A stretch of 47,379 nucleotides of DNA from Nitrospiria bacterium (GTDB taxonomy: Bacteria; Nitrospirota; Nitrospiria; SBBL01; JAADHI01): assembly GCA_945787655.1 (NCBI GenBank), contig CALZIJ010000007.1, forward strand, positions 1 through 47,379. Direction: 5' to 3'. This document shows, piece after piece, positions 35,038 to 42,809 of the stretch (positions are counted from its first letter, which is position 1; the number at the start of each line of letters is the position of its first letter). The position numbers and the translations under genes were made by a program. The notes under the pieces are model-generated. The model was not told the origin of the DNA. It worked only from the letters and a program-made list of their open reading frames with translations, and ran no database searches.

Positions 35038-36678
35038 TCACAATAAAATCAAGAGGCCGAGCAGTCCAAGGGAAAAACTCAACCAACAATTTTCACAGGG
35101 GATTTTAAAGGATCGCACGGGACTGATCGTTCCTGCAAGCCCTTCTTTCTCAACAGTCCGGACACGCACAAAATAATCGCCTGCATAGGGAATCACGATA
35201 TGCATTTCAGAAGAGCGGGTTTGTTGTTTCAAAACGACATCGGCAAACTCAGGGTCTTTTGCAATGTGTACATCATAATGTTTTTCCGGTGTATTTGCCT
35301 GCCATTTAATCCAATAGTGGTCTTCTTGAAAAACAACCGGGGAAAGATCGATGTAAAAAGGTTTTTCCAAAATACGCAAAGTCGACGGCGGACTAAATGC
35401 ACTGTATATGCCCGATGGATTGGAGGCCGCGACCCGCCAATAATATTCACCGGGATCTAATGGAACATCCAAGAGATATTCCGTTTCGGGAAGGGGTTTT
35501 TCATCGACAATCAATGTATCAAAGGTGGTGGTCCTGGAAAGTTGAAAATGATAGGCTGTGGCTTGATCCGATTTTTCCCACCGAAAGACAGGCCGATCAT
35601 TTAAAACCGGGTGATCGGGTTCGGGAGAAACAGGGCCGGGCGCATCAGGAACCGGTTTGACTTCAACCTTAAAATGATGGCTGGCATTCATTCCCTCAAG
35701 TCCCAAGTCATCGATCCCCCTGATCCGGACAATATATTCTCCGTTTTTAAGGTCCGGCACGAAAAAATCCGGGGCATTCACAAGAAAATCTTCACTAAAA
35801 TGTTGATGCTTTTCTTTTTTAGCAAGTTGCACGCGGTATTGGAGTGCGCCATTCAATTCAGGCCATTGGAAGGCTGTGGGCAAGATGATCAGGTTTTTGG
35901 GCAGACCGGAGAGGTCCGGAGAAGGCAACAAGCGCTTGGGGGGTCGGGGCGGCTGATTAAACTTCATCACCGTGCCAAACCCTCCAGGCACTTCAATGGT
36001 TTGACCCGACGCAATGACATCCAAAACACCGGATAGGACTTCTGTCCGCGCCACTTCTTGCTCAATGTTGCTCATCACCCTTAACTTTGTGCCGCGTACC
36101 GAAGAAATCGCGCCGGGAGTATGAATTTCAAACCGGTCGCCGGGTCCAATTTCCATAGGGTTTACTTCACTATCCACCCGGCCGTTTTTAAGCCGAAGTC
36201 TTGTATCCACCATGCCGGTTTCCCCATAGATATTCACGACGTCAAGCTTTAAAACGCTTTCGGATTGCAGTAAAAGCTGAGAACCATCAGCAAAATGAAT
36301 CAGCACACTGCTGTCCGGACCTGTTATCAGTTCATCTTGAATATGGAGCAGTTGGTGCACTTCAGCAGGAGCAGGAGGTCCCCCTTGTGCTGATTTGACA
36401 GTGACTGTCCCCGAAACAGCAAGAACACGAACAGGAACAGGCTGAATTTTAAGCCACTTCAGGGGAAATCGGATACGGGTTCCAGGAATAAGATGTTTGG
36501 GATTTTGAATTTGATTGAGTTTTTGCAGGTCGTCATGGAATTGCATTGAACTTAAATAGGTTTCACTTAAATCCCATAGGGTATCACCGGGACGGACCGT
36601 ATAAACCCATTCTTGCGGTTCTGCCCTCACAGGAGTGGCCAGAAATAAAATTCCGATTATGAATAAAATCCGCCCCAT
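35038..36678 (-). CDS. Exported LysM/FecR-domain protein with C-terminal membrane anchor
   Basis: A 546-residue protein with signal peptide (about residues 1-19, cleavage near VRAEP), one LysM domain (EWVYTVRPGDTLWDLSETYL, about 23-75), and a FecR domain (about 95-235; SGTVTVKSAQGG, DELITGPDSSVLIHFADGS, PGAISSVRGTKLRV). Two or three fibronectin-III-like repeats follow (FQWPELNGALQYRVQLAK; FRWEKSDQATAYHFQLSR; IKWQANTPEKHYDVHIAK). The end is a hydrophobic helix after PCENC. The LysM domain should hold it to peptidoglycan. FecR/LysM proteins are often paired with CHASE2 receptors, and here the two genes are 10 bp apart, suggesting a common signalling module. Confidence 0.85.
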   Translation of the reverse strand: MGRILFIIGILFLATPVRAEPQEWVYTVRPGDTLWDLSETYLSSMQFHDDLQKLNQIQNPKHLIPGTRIRFPLKWLKIQPVPVRVLAVSGTVTVKSAQGGPPAPAEVHQLLHIQDELITGPDSSVLIHFADGSQLLLQSESVLKLDVVNIYGETGMVDTRLRLKNGRVDSEVNPMEIGPGDRFEIHTPGAISSVRGTKLRVMSNIEQEVARTEVLSGVLDVIASGQTIEVPGGFGTVMKFNQPPRPPKRLLPSPDLSGLPKNLIILPTAFQWPELNGALQYRVQLAKKEKHQHFSEDFLVNAPDFFVPDLKNGEYIVRIRGIDDLGLEGMNASHHFKVEVKPVPDAPGPVSPEPDHPVLNDRPVFRWEKSDQATAYHFQLSRTTTFDTLIVDEKPLPETEYLLDVPLDPGEYYWRVAASNPSGIYSAFSPPSTLRILEKPFYIDLSPVVFQEDHYWIKWQANTPEKHYDVHIAKDPEFADVVLKQQTRSSEMHIVIPYAGDYFVRVRTVEKEGLAGTISPVRSFKIPCENCWLSFSLGLLGLLILL

Positions 36679-36968
36679 CCGGGAACCCTGTTCCTGTGGT
36701 TCAATTAATGAAAGAATTCGGGATAATTGAGAAATGGACTCAACGCTCAGAATACGAACAGGATGCTATAGCCTGCCGCCATCGTGATTTATACTTTAGC
36801 TAAAGAAGATGAGTCTGCTAAAAACAACTGTAATTCGAGTGATGACCACTTTAAACACTTGAAAATATATATAGAATCACACGCATAAACCAAGTTACCC
36901 CCGCCATTGTATAACGCAATCGGCATTTTTTAGCAATATGATAATGGGTGTGGTTTTTTGAAAGGAAA
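36679..36968 (-). other. Intergenic region between ruvA and the FecR/LysM gene
   Basis: No coding sequence or RNA gene was seen. It should contain the promoter of the FecR/LysM-CHASE2 operon. Candidates are TTGCTA-N18-TATACA on the minus strand (about 36909-36938) and a TATAAA next to the 12-bp palindrome CTTTAGCTAAAG (36794-36805). Neither is compelling. No clear terminator for ruvA is visible. Confidence 0.35.
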
Positions 36969-37577
36969 TTATTTTACTTTCGACAAACTTTTTAATCCCT
37001 GACGAATCAGATCTTCCACAGATACCCCTGATTCTTCTTGTAAAATTTTCCCAATCTCTCGCTTCGCATCTGAACGGTTGTACCCCAAGTTCACCAATGC
37101 AGAAAGCGCATCGTGCTGTGCGGCCTCCTCAGGGCTGGAAGCGGCGTCCTCCGGTATCGCATTGACCACGTTTATTTGAGTAATTTTTTCTTTGAGTTCG
37201 AGAATAAGCCGTCCAGCCATTTTGGGCCCCACACCGGGAATGGCCTTTAAGCGTAGAGTCTGCCCTTCTCGAATGGCCTGAATTAATTCTTGAAGTTCAA
37301 TGCCGGATAAAATATTTAATGCCAGTTTGGGGCCAACACTGGATACCCCCAAAAGCAGGAGAAAGACCTCTTTTTCTTCTCCTGTTAAAAATCCAAAGAG
37401 CTGCAGCGCATCTTCCCGAACATGGGTATGAATATGCAGCGCCACTTGTTCTTTTTCTTCCGGCAAACGGTAATAGGTTGTCAGCGGGGTCAATACTTGA
37501 TACCCGACGCCGCTGACATCCACAACAAGGGCCGTCGTTGATTTTTGAATTAACACACCATTTAAAGAGGCAATCAT
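36969..37577 (-). CDS. ruvA: Holliday junction branch migration protein RuvA
   Basis: A 202-residue protein that binds four-way junctions and loads RuvB. The N-terminal OB-fold domain (MIASLNGVLIQKSTTALVVDVSGVGY) is followed by tandem helix-hairpin-helix motifs (LLGVSSVGPKLALNILSG and LKAIPGVGPKMAGRLILEL) and a C-terminal RuvB-binding domain (ALVNLGYNRSDAKREIGKIL). The gene begins 2 bp after ruvC; ruvB is not in this window. Confidence 0.96.
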   Translation of the reverse strand: MIASLNGVLIQKSTTALVVDVSGVGYQVLTPLTTYYRLPEEKEQVALHIHTHVREDALQLFGFLTGEEKEVFLLLLGVSSVGPKLALNILSGIELQELIQAIREGQTLRLKAIPGVGPKMAGRLILELKEKITQINVVNAIPEDAASSPEEAAQHDALSALVNLGYNRSDAKREIGKILQEESGVSVEDLIRQGLKSLSKVK

Positions 37578-37579
37578 AT

Positions 37580-38095
37580 TTATTTCCCGCTTTGAGAGCG
37601 GTCCACCTGGCGATTAAAACGGGCTGAATGGGCATGGCAAATCGCGACCGCAGCAGCATCGGCACAATGCTCTGAGTGCAAGGGTTTTTCAAGGTGAAGA
37701 AAATGTTCCACCATTTGTTGCACCTGGGCCTTGCTTGCCCCACCGTAACCCACGACCGCCATTTTCACGGCTGTCGGAGAATATTCATAAACGGGAAGGC
37801 CGCGAAATGCGGCAGCGAGGATTGCGGCTCCCCTCGCCTGCCCTAATTTAAGCGCTGATTTGACATTTTTTGAGACAAAGGTGTCTTCAAGTGCAACTGC
37901 AGTGGGATGATCGGTATCAATCACCACCAGTATTTCATCAAATATTTTTTTTAGACGATTAGAAAACGGGGCTTTTGTATGGGTCCGCACATCACCAGAA
38001 CGGCGATAGGTCAACTGACCTGATCCATCCTCATCCAGAATGGAAAACCCGGTAACGGCAATGCCGGGATCAATCCCTAAAATAGGCATGTTCAC
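37580..38095 (-). CDS. ruvC: Holliday junction resolvase RuvC
   Basis: A 171-residue endonuclease that cuts Holliday junctions symmetrically. Acidic active-site residues can be seen in ILGIDPGIAVTGFSI (Asp), VALEDTFVSKNVKSALKLGQARG (Glu) and in EHCADAAAVAICHA (Asp pair). The frame begins at GTG 38095, but the ATG two codons later (38089) is probably the start, because an AAGAG site precedes it and family proteins begin close to MPILGIDPG. It lies between yebC and ruvA in the commonly found order. Confidence 0.95.
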   Translation of the reverse strand: MNMPILGIDPGIAVTGFSILDEDGSGQLTYRRSGDVRTHTKAPFSNRLKKIFDEILVVIDTDHPTAVALEDTFVSKNVKSALKLGQARGAAILAAAFRGLPVYEYSPTAVKMAVVGYGGASKAQVQQMVEHFLHLEKPLHSEHCADAAAVAICHAHSARFNRQVDRSQSGK

Positions 38096-38155
38096 TCTTA
38101 CACACTGGAATCAACCATAATAAATTGATCCATCTGTTAAAGCCGGGTACATCAT

Positions 38156-38908
38156 TTAAACAGAGATTTTTTCCATCTCTTCATCCGAAATATCAAAATT
38201 GGCATAAATATTCTGGATGTCATCATGTTCCTCAAGTATATCCATCAAGCGAATCATTTGCTCCGCATGTTTTCCTTGAAGCGCAACGGTGGTTTGCGGC
38301 AAAAAAGTCACTTCTGCATAGTTGGGTTTATAGCCCGCTTTTAAAATGGCTTCATGCACCGACTCAAACTCATTGACCTCTGTAATGACATCAAAAGATT
38401 TCGGATCATCCGTTCGGAGATCTTCCGCACCGGATTCCAGGACCAGGGTCATCAGCTCTTCTTCATCGACCCCTTCCTTGGGAATCAGGATCATGCCCTT
38501 GCGGTCAAACATCCATGCTACCGCACCAGCTTCCGCCATATTACCGCCATATTTTCCAAGAAGATGACGAACTTCTGCAACGGTCCGGTTCTTATTATCC
38601 GTCAAAATATCCAGCAGCAAGGCCACGCCGCCCGGCCCATAGCCTTCATACGTGGTTTCTTCATAATTCACGCCGGGCAGTTCCCCCGTGCCTTTTTGAA
38701 TGGCTCGCTTTATATTGTCCGCTGGCATGTTGGATTCCTTGGCCTTCGAAATGACCATGCGAAGCCGTGGATTGCCGTCGGGATCACCCCCGCCAATTTT
38801 TGCTGCAACGGTAATCTCCCTGATAATCTTGGTGAAGGCCTTGCCCCGCTTGGCGTCTGCGGCTGCTTTTTTATGTTTTGTGGTTGCCCACTTTGAATGA
38901 CCTGACAT
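38156..38908 (-). CDS. yebC: YebC/PmpR family protein
   Basis: A 250-residue protein of the YebC family, first known as transcriptional regulators and more recently linked with relief of ribosome stalling at proline runs. The sequence opens with the family signature [23 protein letters not shown] and contains [25 protein letters not shown]. All three domains of the family appear present at the usual length. It is the first gene of a yebC-ruvC-ruvA operon and has a sigma-70 promoter upstream. Confidence 0.95.
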   Translation of the reverse strand: MSGHSKWATTKHKKAAADAKRGKAFTKIIREITVAAKIGGGDPDGNPRLRMVISKAKESNMPADNIKRAIQKGTGELPGVNYEETTYEGYGPGGVALLLDILTDNKNRTVAEVRHLLGKYGGNMAEAGAVAWMFDRKGMILIPKEGVDEEELMTLVLESGAEDLRTDDPKSFDVITEVNEFESVHEAILKAGYKPNYAEVTFLPQTTVALQGKHAEQMIRLMDILEEHDDIQNIYANFDISDEEMEKISV

Positions 38909-38959
38909 GGGAACTCCATCCTCATGATATATTGAAAAAACTTGCTTAAAAGACTGAAT

Positions 38960-38989
38960 TTATTAGCACAAATTCAGAAGAAGTGTCAA
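38960..38989 (-). promoter_or_regulatory. Sigma-70 promoter of yebC-ruvC-ruvA
   Basis: Minus-strand TTGACA (38984-38989), 18-nt spacer, TAATAA (38960-38965). GAATTT/AAATTC (38956-38975) makes an inverted repeat over the -10 that might be an operator. No LexA box is apparent, so SOS control of the ruv genes at this promoter is not supported. Confidence 0.6.
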
Positions 38990-39023
38990 TTTGTGTTTGT
39001 GTTGAGGAGAATGGATTTATGGC

Positions 39024-39759
39024 TTAACGACGACGCGGGGGAGGCGCTGTGGACGGGAAATCAGTCGATATTCCGCTCGACATCGAATCAAAACCCGCCC
39101 CTCCCCATCGGTCCCAGTTAATAGGGGATAACTGAAAATCATCAGAATCATGCAATGGAATGCCAGGACGCGACCGGGCGACTGAGCCGGTTCCGGATGA
39201 ACAACCGCCCCTAGTGCCGTTATCACTAAAAAAATGGTCTTCCAAATCATCCGATGCATCACCAAAATCGCTGCATCGGCTAAAATTAAGCAGGGCATTT
39301 GTCGCAGCATTCCGAATGGTCACCACTTCAAGATCCCCCCAATAGGTGATTTCTCCTCCCCCAGAAGTCGCAACTGTGTGAGAAAGATCCCCTGGGCCCA
39401 ATAAACAGCTCTTCATCATCTTCGGCACGTTCCAGATCGTCGGCATGTACTCCGTCAAAACTGGTGACCCAGACCCCAATATCTTGCCGAATATTGACCT
39501 TCCCTTGAAAAAAATCCGGACCCTGCATCACGTCTTCAACGATCAGACCGGGTACTGTTTCAGAATAGTTTTCCCAGGGCGCAGGCGCCTCTGAAGCGAG
39601 ATGGGTCACAGAGGCCGCCGAGAGTATTCTGGAAATATTGCCTCCATCTCCGCCACCGCCTCCTCCGCCAAACTGAGTATAAACAGGCGTTTCAGAGAGG
39701 GAGAGGAAAAAGAAAGGGAAAATGAATGCACCTTTAATACATGTAATCATCCTGAACAT
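39024..39759 (-). pseudogene. Exported glycine-rich protein of unknown function, frameshifted
   Basis: Two minus-strand frames make one protein of about 245 residues if a single base is removed. The first (39759 to ~39390) has a good start 8 nt after GGAGGA, a signal peptide (CIKGAFIFPFFFLSLSETPVYT), a run of seven glycines (QFGGGGGGGDGG) and the segment VWVTSFDGVHADDLERAEDDEELF. The second continues with DLSHTVATSGGGEITYWGDLEVVTIRN and ends APPPRRR. The break lies at the G4 run (39389-39392 on the plus strand, as C4). It may be a pseudogene, a sequencing error or a phase-variable gene. I recognise no family. It is divergent from a lipoprotein gene that is broken likewise. Confidence 0.6.
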
Positions 39760-39996
39760 TTTTCATGTCCTCCGGCTTCTTACACATGCAATACGGGCTC
39801 TTCTATAAATTTTAAACTGCTTGATCCAAGGTAATCATTTTCAAGTTTAACGCGAATAAAAAAACATATAAGTAAATTCGTTATTTTTAGAGATCATATT
39901 GCATACAATCGCTTATGTTGTTGGTTGTTTTTATTTTATTGTTCGTTCAAAGAGTTCTTAGAAAATGCACGTGATATTCACAAGGGCTTTTTAGTC

Positions 39997-40970
39997 ATGA
40001 ATCAAACTACCTTCAAAATATTGATTTCCCTACTTTTTCCTGTATTCCTATCGGCTTGTTCGGGAGGAATATTACCCGCATCGTCTCCCGAAGCAAATAT
40101 CACTCTGAATTCTGACATTCCTTCAGGAGATCCGCGTTGCCTTAACGGGGGAATTCAGACTGACACGGGAGTGGACCTGAACCAAAACGGTCAGCTCGAC
40201 CTTGACGAAATCAAAAACACGGCAATCTCCTGTTTTAAAAAAGTTTCCCTTGTTTCGGATGAGCCACCCTCTTTATGGTCTCTCCAACCGGCGCAGGACA
40301 TAAGAAATTGAATTTATCCTTAACCGGGCAAGGGGATGTTTTGCGCTTTGAGATTTCTCCGGACAGCACCCGCATTGCGTACCTCGCCGATGCAGAAACG
40401 GACGAAACATTCGAGCTTTATTCGATCCGTTTAGAGGGAATGGAGCAAACAAAATTAAGCCAGACCCTGGTCGCAAGTGGAGATGTCCATAACATCCCGA
40501 ATGAACCCGCAAGTTTCATCTGGTCTGCGGATAGCCAGTTTATCGCCTATCTGGCGACACAGGAAAAGGCCGACCAGGTTGAATTGTTTACGACATCCGT
40601 ATTGGACCTTTCCAATCAAAAACTAAACATCGCAATGAATACCAATGGCGACGTCACCGATTTTTCCTGGTCTCCTGATAATACCCGGATTGCCTATTTA
40701 GCCGATCACAACATCGATGGCATTTTTGAACTTTTTTCGGTTCGGAAAGATGGAAGCGATCAACAAAAAGTCAATAAGAACCCACTGCCCGCCCAGTCCT
40801 ATATTTCAGGCTTTACCTGGTCTCCAGACAGCATGCGCATCGCCTATTTAGGGGACCAGAATACCTTTGACGTCGATGAACTGTTTACAAGTTTTCCTGA
40901 TGGCACAGGCAACACAACCGTGAGTGATACGCTGATTAACGGCGGTCATGTTGTCGACTTTTCATGGTAA
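39997..40970 (+). pseudogene. Lipoprotein with DUF7151-like and TolB-like propeller regions, frameshifted
   Basis: Two plus-strand frames join into a lipoprotein of about 325 residues if one base is added in a C3 run at 40267-40269. The start is ATG 39997, with AAGGG 10 nt upstream. A signal peptide ends in the lipobox LSAC (SLLFPVFLSACSGG). A short domain CLNGGIQTDTGVDLNQNGQLDLDEIK follows, with the EF-hand-like loop D-L-N-Q-N-G-Q-L-D-L-D-E (the DUF7151 pattern). The second frame has at least four TolB/PD40 propeller repeats (FEISPDSTRIAYLAD, FSWSPDNTRIAYLAD, FTWSPDSMRIAYLGD). Its end lacks further repeats, so the propeller is incomplete. Role unknown. Confidence 0.65.
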
Positions 40971-41004
40971 ACTCACAAACCCACTCACGACATACCCACC
41001 GCAA

Positions 41005-42324
41005 CTAACGCCGCGACCGTTCCTTTAACTTAATCCGAATCGGTACGCCCAGAAACCCAAAGGCGCGGCGCAGCTGATTTTGAATATATCGAAGGTAATT
41101 TTCTGGCACCCCTTTGGGCGCATTGGTGAAGATCACAAAATTCGGAGGGGCGGTTCCTGTTTGGGTAATATAATAAAGATGAACGGGTTTTCCCCTGTAA
41201 GGGGATGGCGGATTCATCCCGAGGATTTTTTCAAAAAACCGGTTGAGGTCTCCAGTCGTTACCCGGGTATGATACCCCTCGAAAACCTTGTCGATTTTAC
41301 GAAAAAGGCGTGACACTCCCTTGCCTTCCATGGCCGAGATATACATGGTTTGTAAATCGGATACAAAAGGAAACCGGCGCAATAATTGTTGTTCTATTTC
41401 TTTTTCTCCCCCTTCTTTTTTTTTGACAAGATCCGATTTATTGACCAACAAAATCAAACCCCGTCCCGCTTCCAGCACCATGCCTGCCAGTTTGGTATCC
41501 TGTTCTGTAATCCCTTCATTGCCATCGACCAGCAATAACACAACATTCGCACGCTTAATCGCGCTTTGAGCACGGGAGACGCTGTACTGCTCGACCCCCC
41601 ACACCACCTTTCCGCGCCTTCGAATGCCTGCGGTATCAATAAAAAGATAATCTTTGCCTGCATGGGTCACCAAAACATCAATGGTATCGCGAGTCGTCCC
41701 CGCTCTTTCACTCGTCAGGATGCGCTCCTCTTTTAGAACCGCATTGATTAATGTGGATTTCCCCACATTAGGCCGTCCCAACAATACCACCGTTGGGCCT
41801 TCTTTCGGAGCTTCGTGTTCCGCAGGACAAAAGTGTGGATAAAGCACATCCAACATATCGGAAAGGCCGGTATTATGTTCCGACGATATTGGATACAATT
41901 CCGCACCGAGCGTATAAAACTCCTCAAGCCGTGCCGCCCCCCTGCCTTCGGTTTTATTAATAATGTGAAAAACCGGTTTCTCGGATTTTCGGAGCAGATT
42001 TTGGACGGCCTCGTCCACAGGCGTCACGCCCTCCAGCGCATCCAGGACAAAAAGAATGACATCAGCGTCGGCAATGGCTTTTTCAGATTGTTTCTGTACC
42101 GAGGCGCTAAAGAAGGCATCCTCCTCACCCAGCATGCCGCCCGTATCCACGAGAATATATTCACGGTCCCGGTAATGACATAAGGCTTCATTCCGATCCC
42201 GTGTAATCCCCGGCTCATCCTGAACGATGGCCTGTCTTCGTCCAACCAGCTTGTTAAACAGCGTTGATTTACCCACATTCGGGCGCCCGATAATCGCAAA
42301 AACGGGCCTTTTACCTACCCCCAA
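41005..42324 (-). CDS. der: Ribosome biogenesis GTPase Der (EngA)
   Basis: A 439-residue protein with two GTPase domains in tandem and a C-terminal KH-like domain (about residues 355-430; FFEKILGMNPPSPYRGKPVHLYYITQ). Domain 1 has GRPNVGKSTLFNKL and DTGGM; its G4 motif reads NKTE in place of NKxD. Domain 2 has GRPNVGKSTLINAVL, DTAGIRRRGKV and NKSD. It acts in assembly of the 50S subunit. It is the last gene of the minus-strand cluster that includes cbbQ and cbbO, and its start overlaps the 144-residue gene by 10 bp. Confidence 0.96.
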   Translation of the reverse strand: MGVGKRPVFAIIGRPNVGKSTLFNKLVGRRQAIVQDEPGITRDRNEALCHYRDREYILVDTGGMLGEEDAFFSASVQKQSEKAIADADVILFVLDALEGVTPVDEAVQNLLRKSEKPVFHIINKTEGRGAARLEEFYTLGAELYPISSEHNTGLSDMLDVLYPHFCPAEHEAPKEGPTVVLLGRPNVGKSTLINAVLKEERILTSERAGTTRDTIDVLVTHAGKDYLFIDTAGIRRRGKVVWGVEQYSVSRAQSAIKRANVVLLLVDGNEGITEQDTKLAGMVLEAGRGLILLVNKSDLVKKKEGGEKEIEQQLLRRFPFVSDLQTMYISAMEGKGVSRLFRKIDKVFEGYHTRVTTGDLNRFFEKILGMNPPSPYRGKPVHLYYITQTGTAPPNFVIFTNAPKGVPENYLRYIQNQLRRAFGFLGVPIRIKLKERSRR

Positions 42325-42749
42325 CGACTTCCTGCCTCCTTTGCCTCTTTTTCTTTATTTTTGGCAACGATTTCGCGCCACAGTTCTGGAATGGATTCAT
42401 CTTCATGCTTTACTTTAAAATTACGGGTGGCCACAAAAGTCAAACCATGATACAGATTGATCTTGTATTTTCCACGGCCATAATTCTTTTCAAGATAAGC
42501 CATCAACGCCGGTAATTCGATCAACTCGGTTAACTCCGCTGTGGTTCGGCTTTCAAGATCATTAAACACCACAATCATGCCGACTTTTTCTTCCACCAGA
42601 ATCTTGATGGACGCATCGGGGAAAATTTCCAGATACTTCTCCCGCATGACAGAAAGCTCCGGTGCACCGGTTGAAGCCGTCCGCCGAATTTTACGGACAT
42701 ACTCTTTAAACATGTCCCATAACCAACCTTTCATTGGAATATCTGCCAT
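42315..42749 (-). CDS. Conserved-looking protein of unknown function, 144 residues
   Basis: I do not recognise a family. The protein is soluble, charged, mixed alpha/beta: IPMKGWLWDMFKEYVRKIRR, then VMREKYLEIFPDASIKILVEEKVGMIVVFNDLESRTTAE, then EKNYGRGKYKINLYHGLTFVATRNFKVK and a Lys/Glu-rich tail. There is no signal peptide, membrane helix or metal-binding motif. A GGGAG ribosome site precedes the ATG. It lies 60 bp downstream of the VWA-domain gene and overlaps der by 10 bp. Placement suggests a partner of the CbbQ/CbbO pair or of Der; nothing in the sequence decides between them. Confidence 0.65.
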   Translation of the reverse strand: MADIPMKGWLWDMFKEYVRKIRRTASTGAPELSVMREKYLEIFPDASIKILVEEKVGMIVVFNDLESRTTAELTELIELPALMAYLEKNYGRGKYKINLYHGLTFVATRNFKVKHEDESIPELWREIVAKNKEKEAKEAGSRWG

Positions 42750-42809
42750 TCTATTCTCTCCCTTTATTTCAAAGCCTTTTCATTGTAGATAAAATATCGA
42801 GTCGGTTTG

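Noticed and set aside
38346-38900. Plus-strand open frames opposite yebC
   Set aside because: Antisense to a fully conserved YebC protein; composition is that expected of a complementary strand.
39017-39310. Third minus-strand frame over the exported glycine-rich gene
   Set aside because: Overlaps the better supported frame, has no ribosome site and no signal peptide; it is a shadow frame.
41005-42324. NKTE in place of NKxD in the first G-domain of Der as a possible loss of function
   Set aside because: The rest of the domain is intact, and conservative D-to-E changes at this site are tolerable; not strong enough for a finding.
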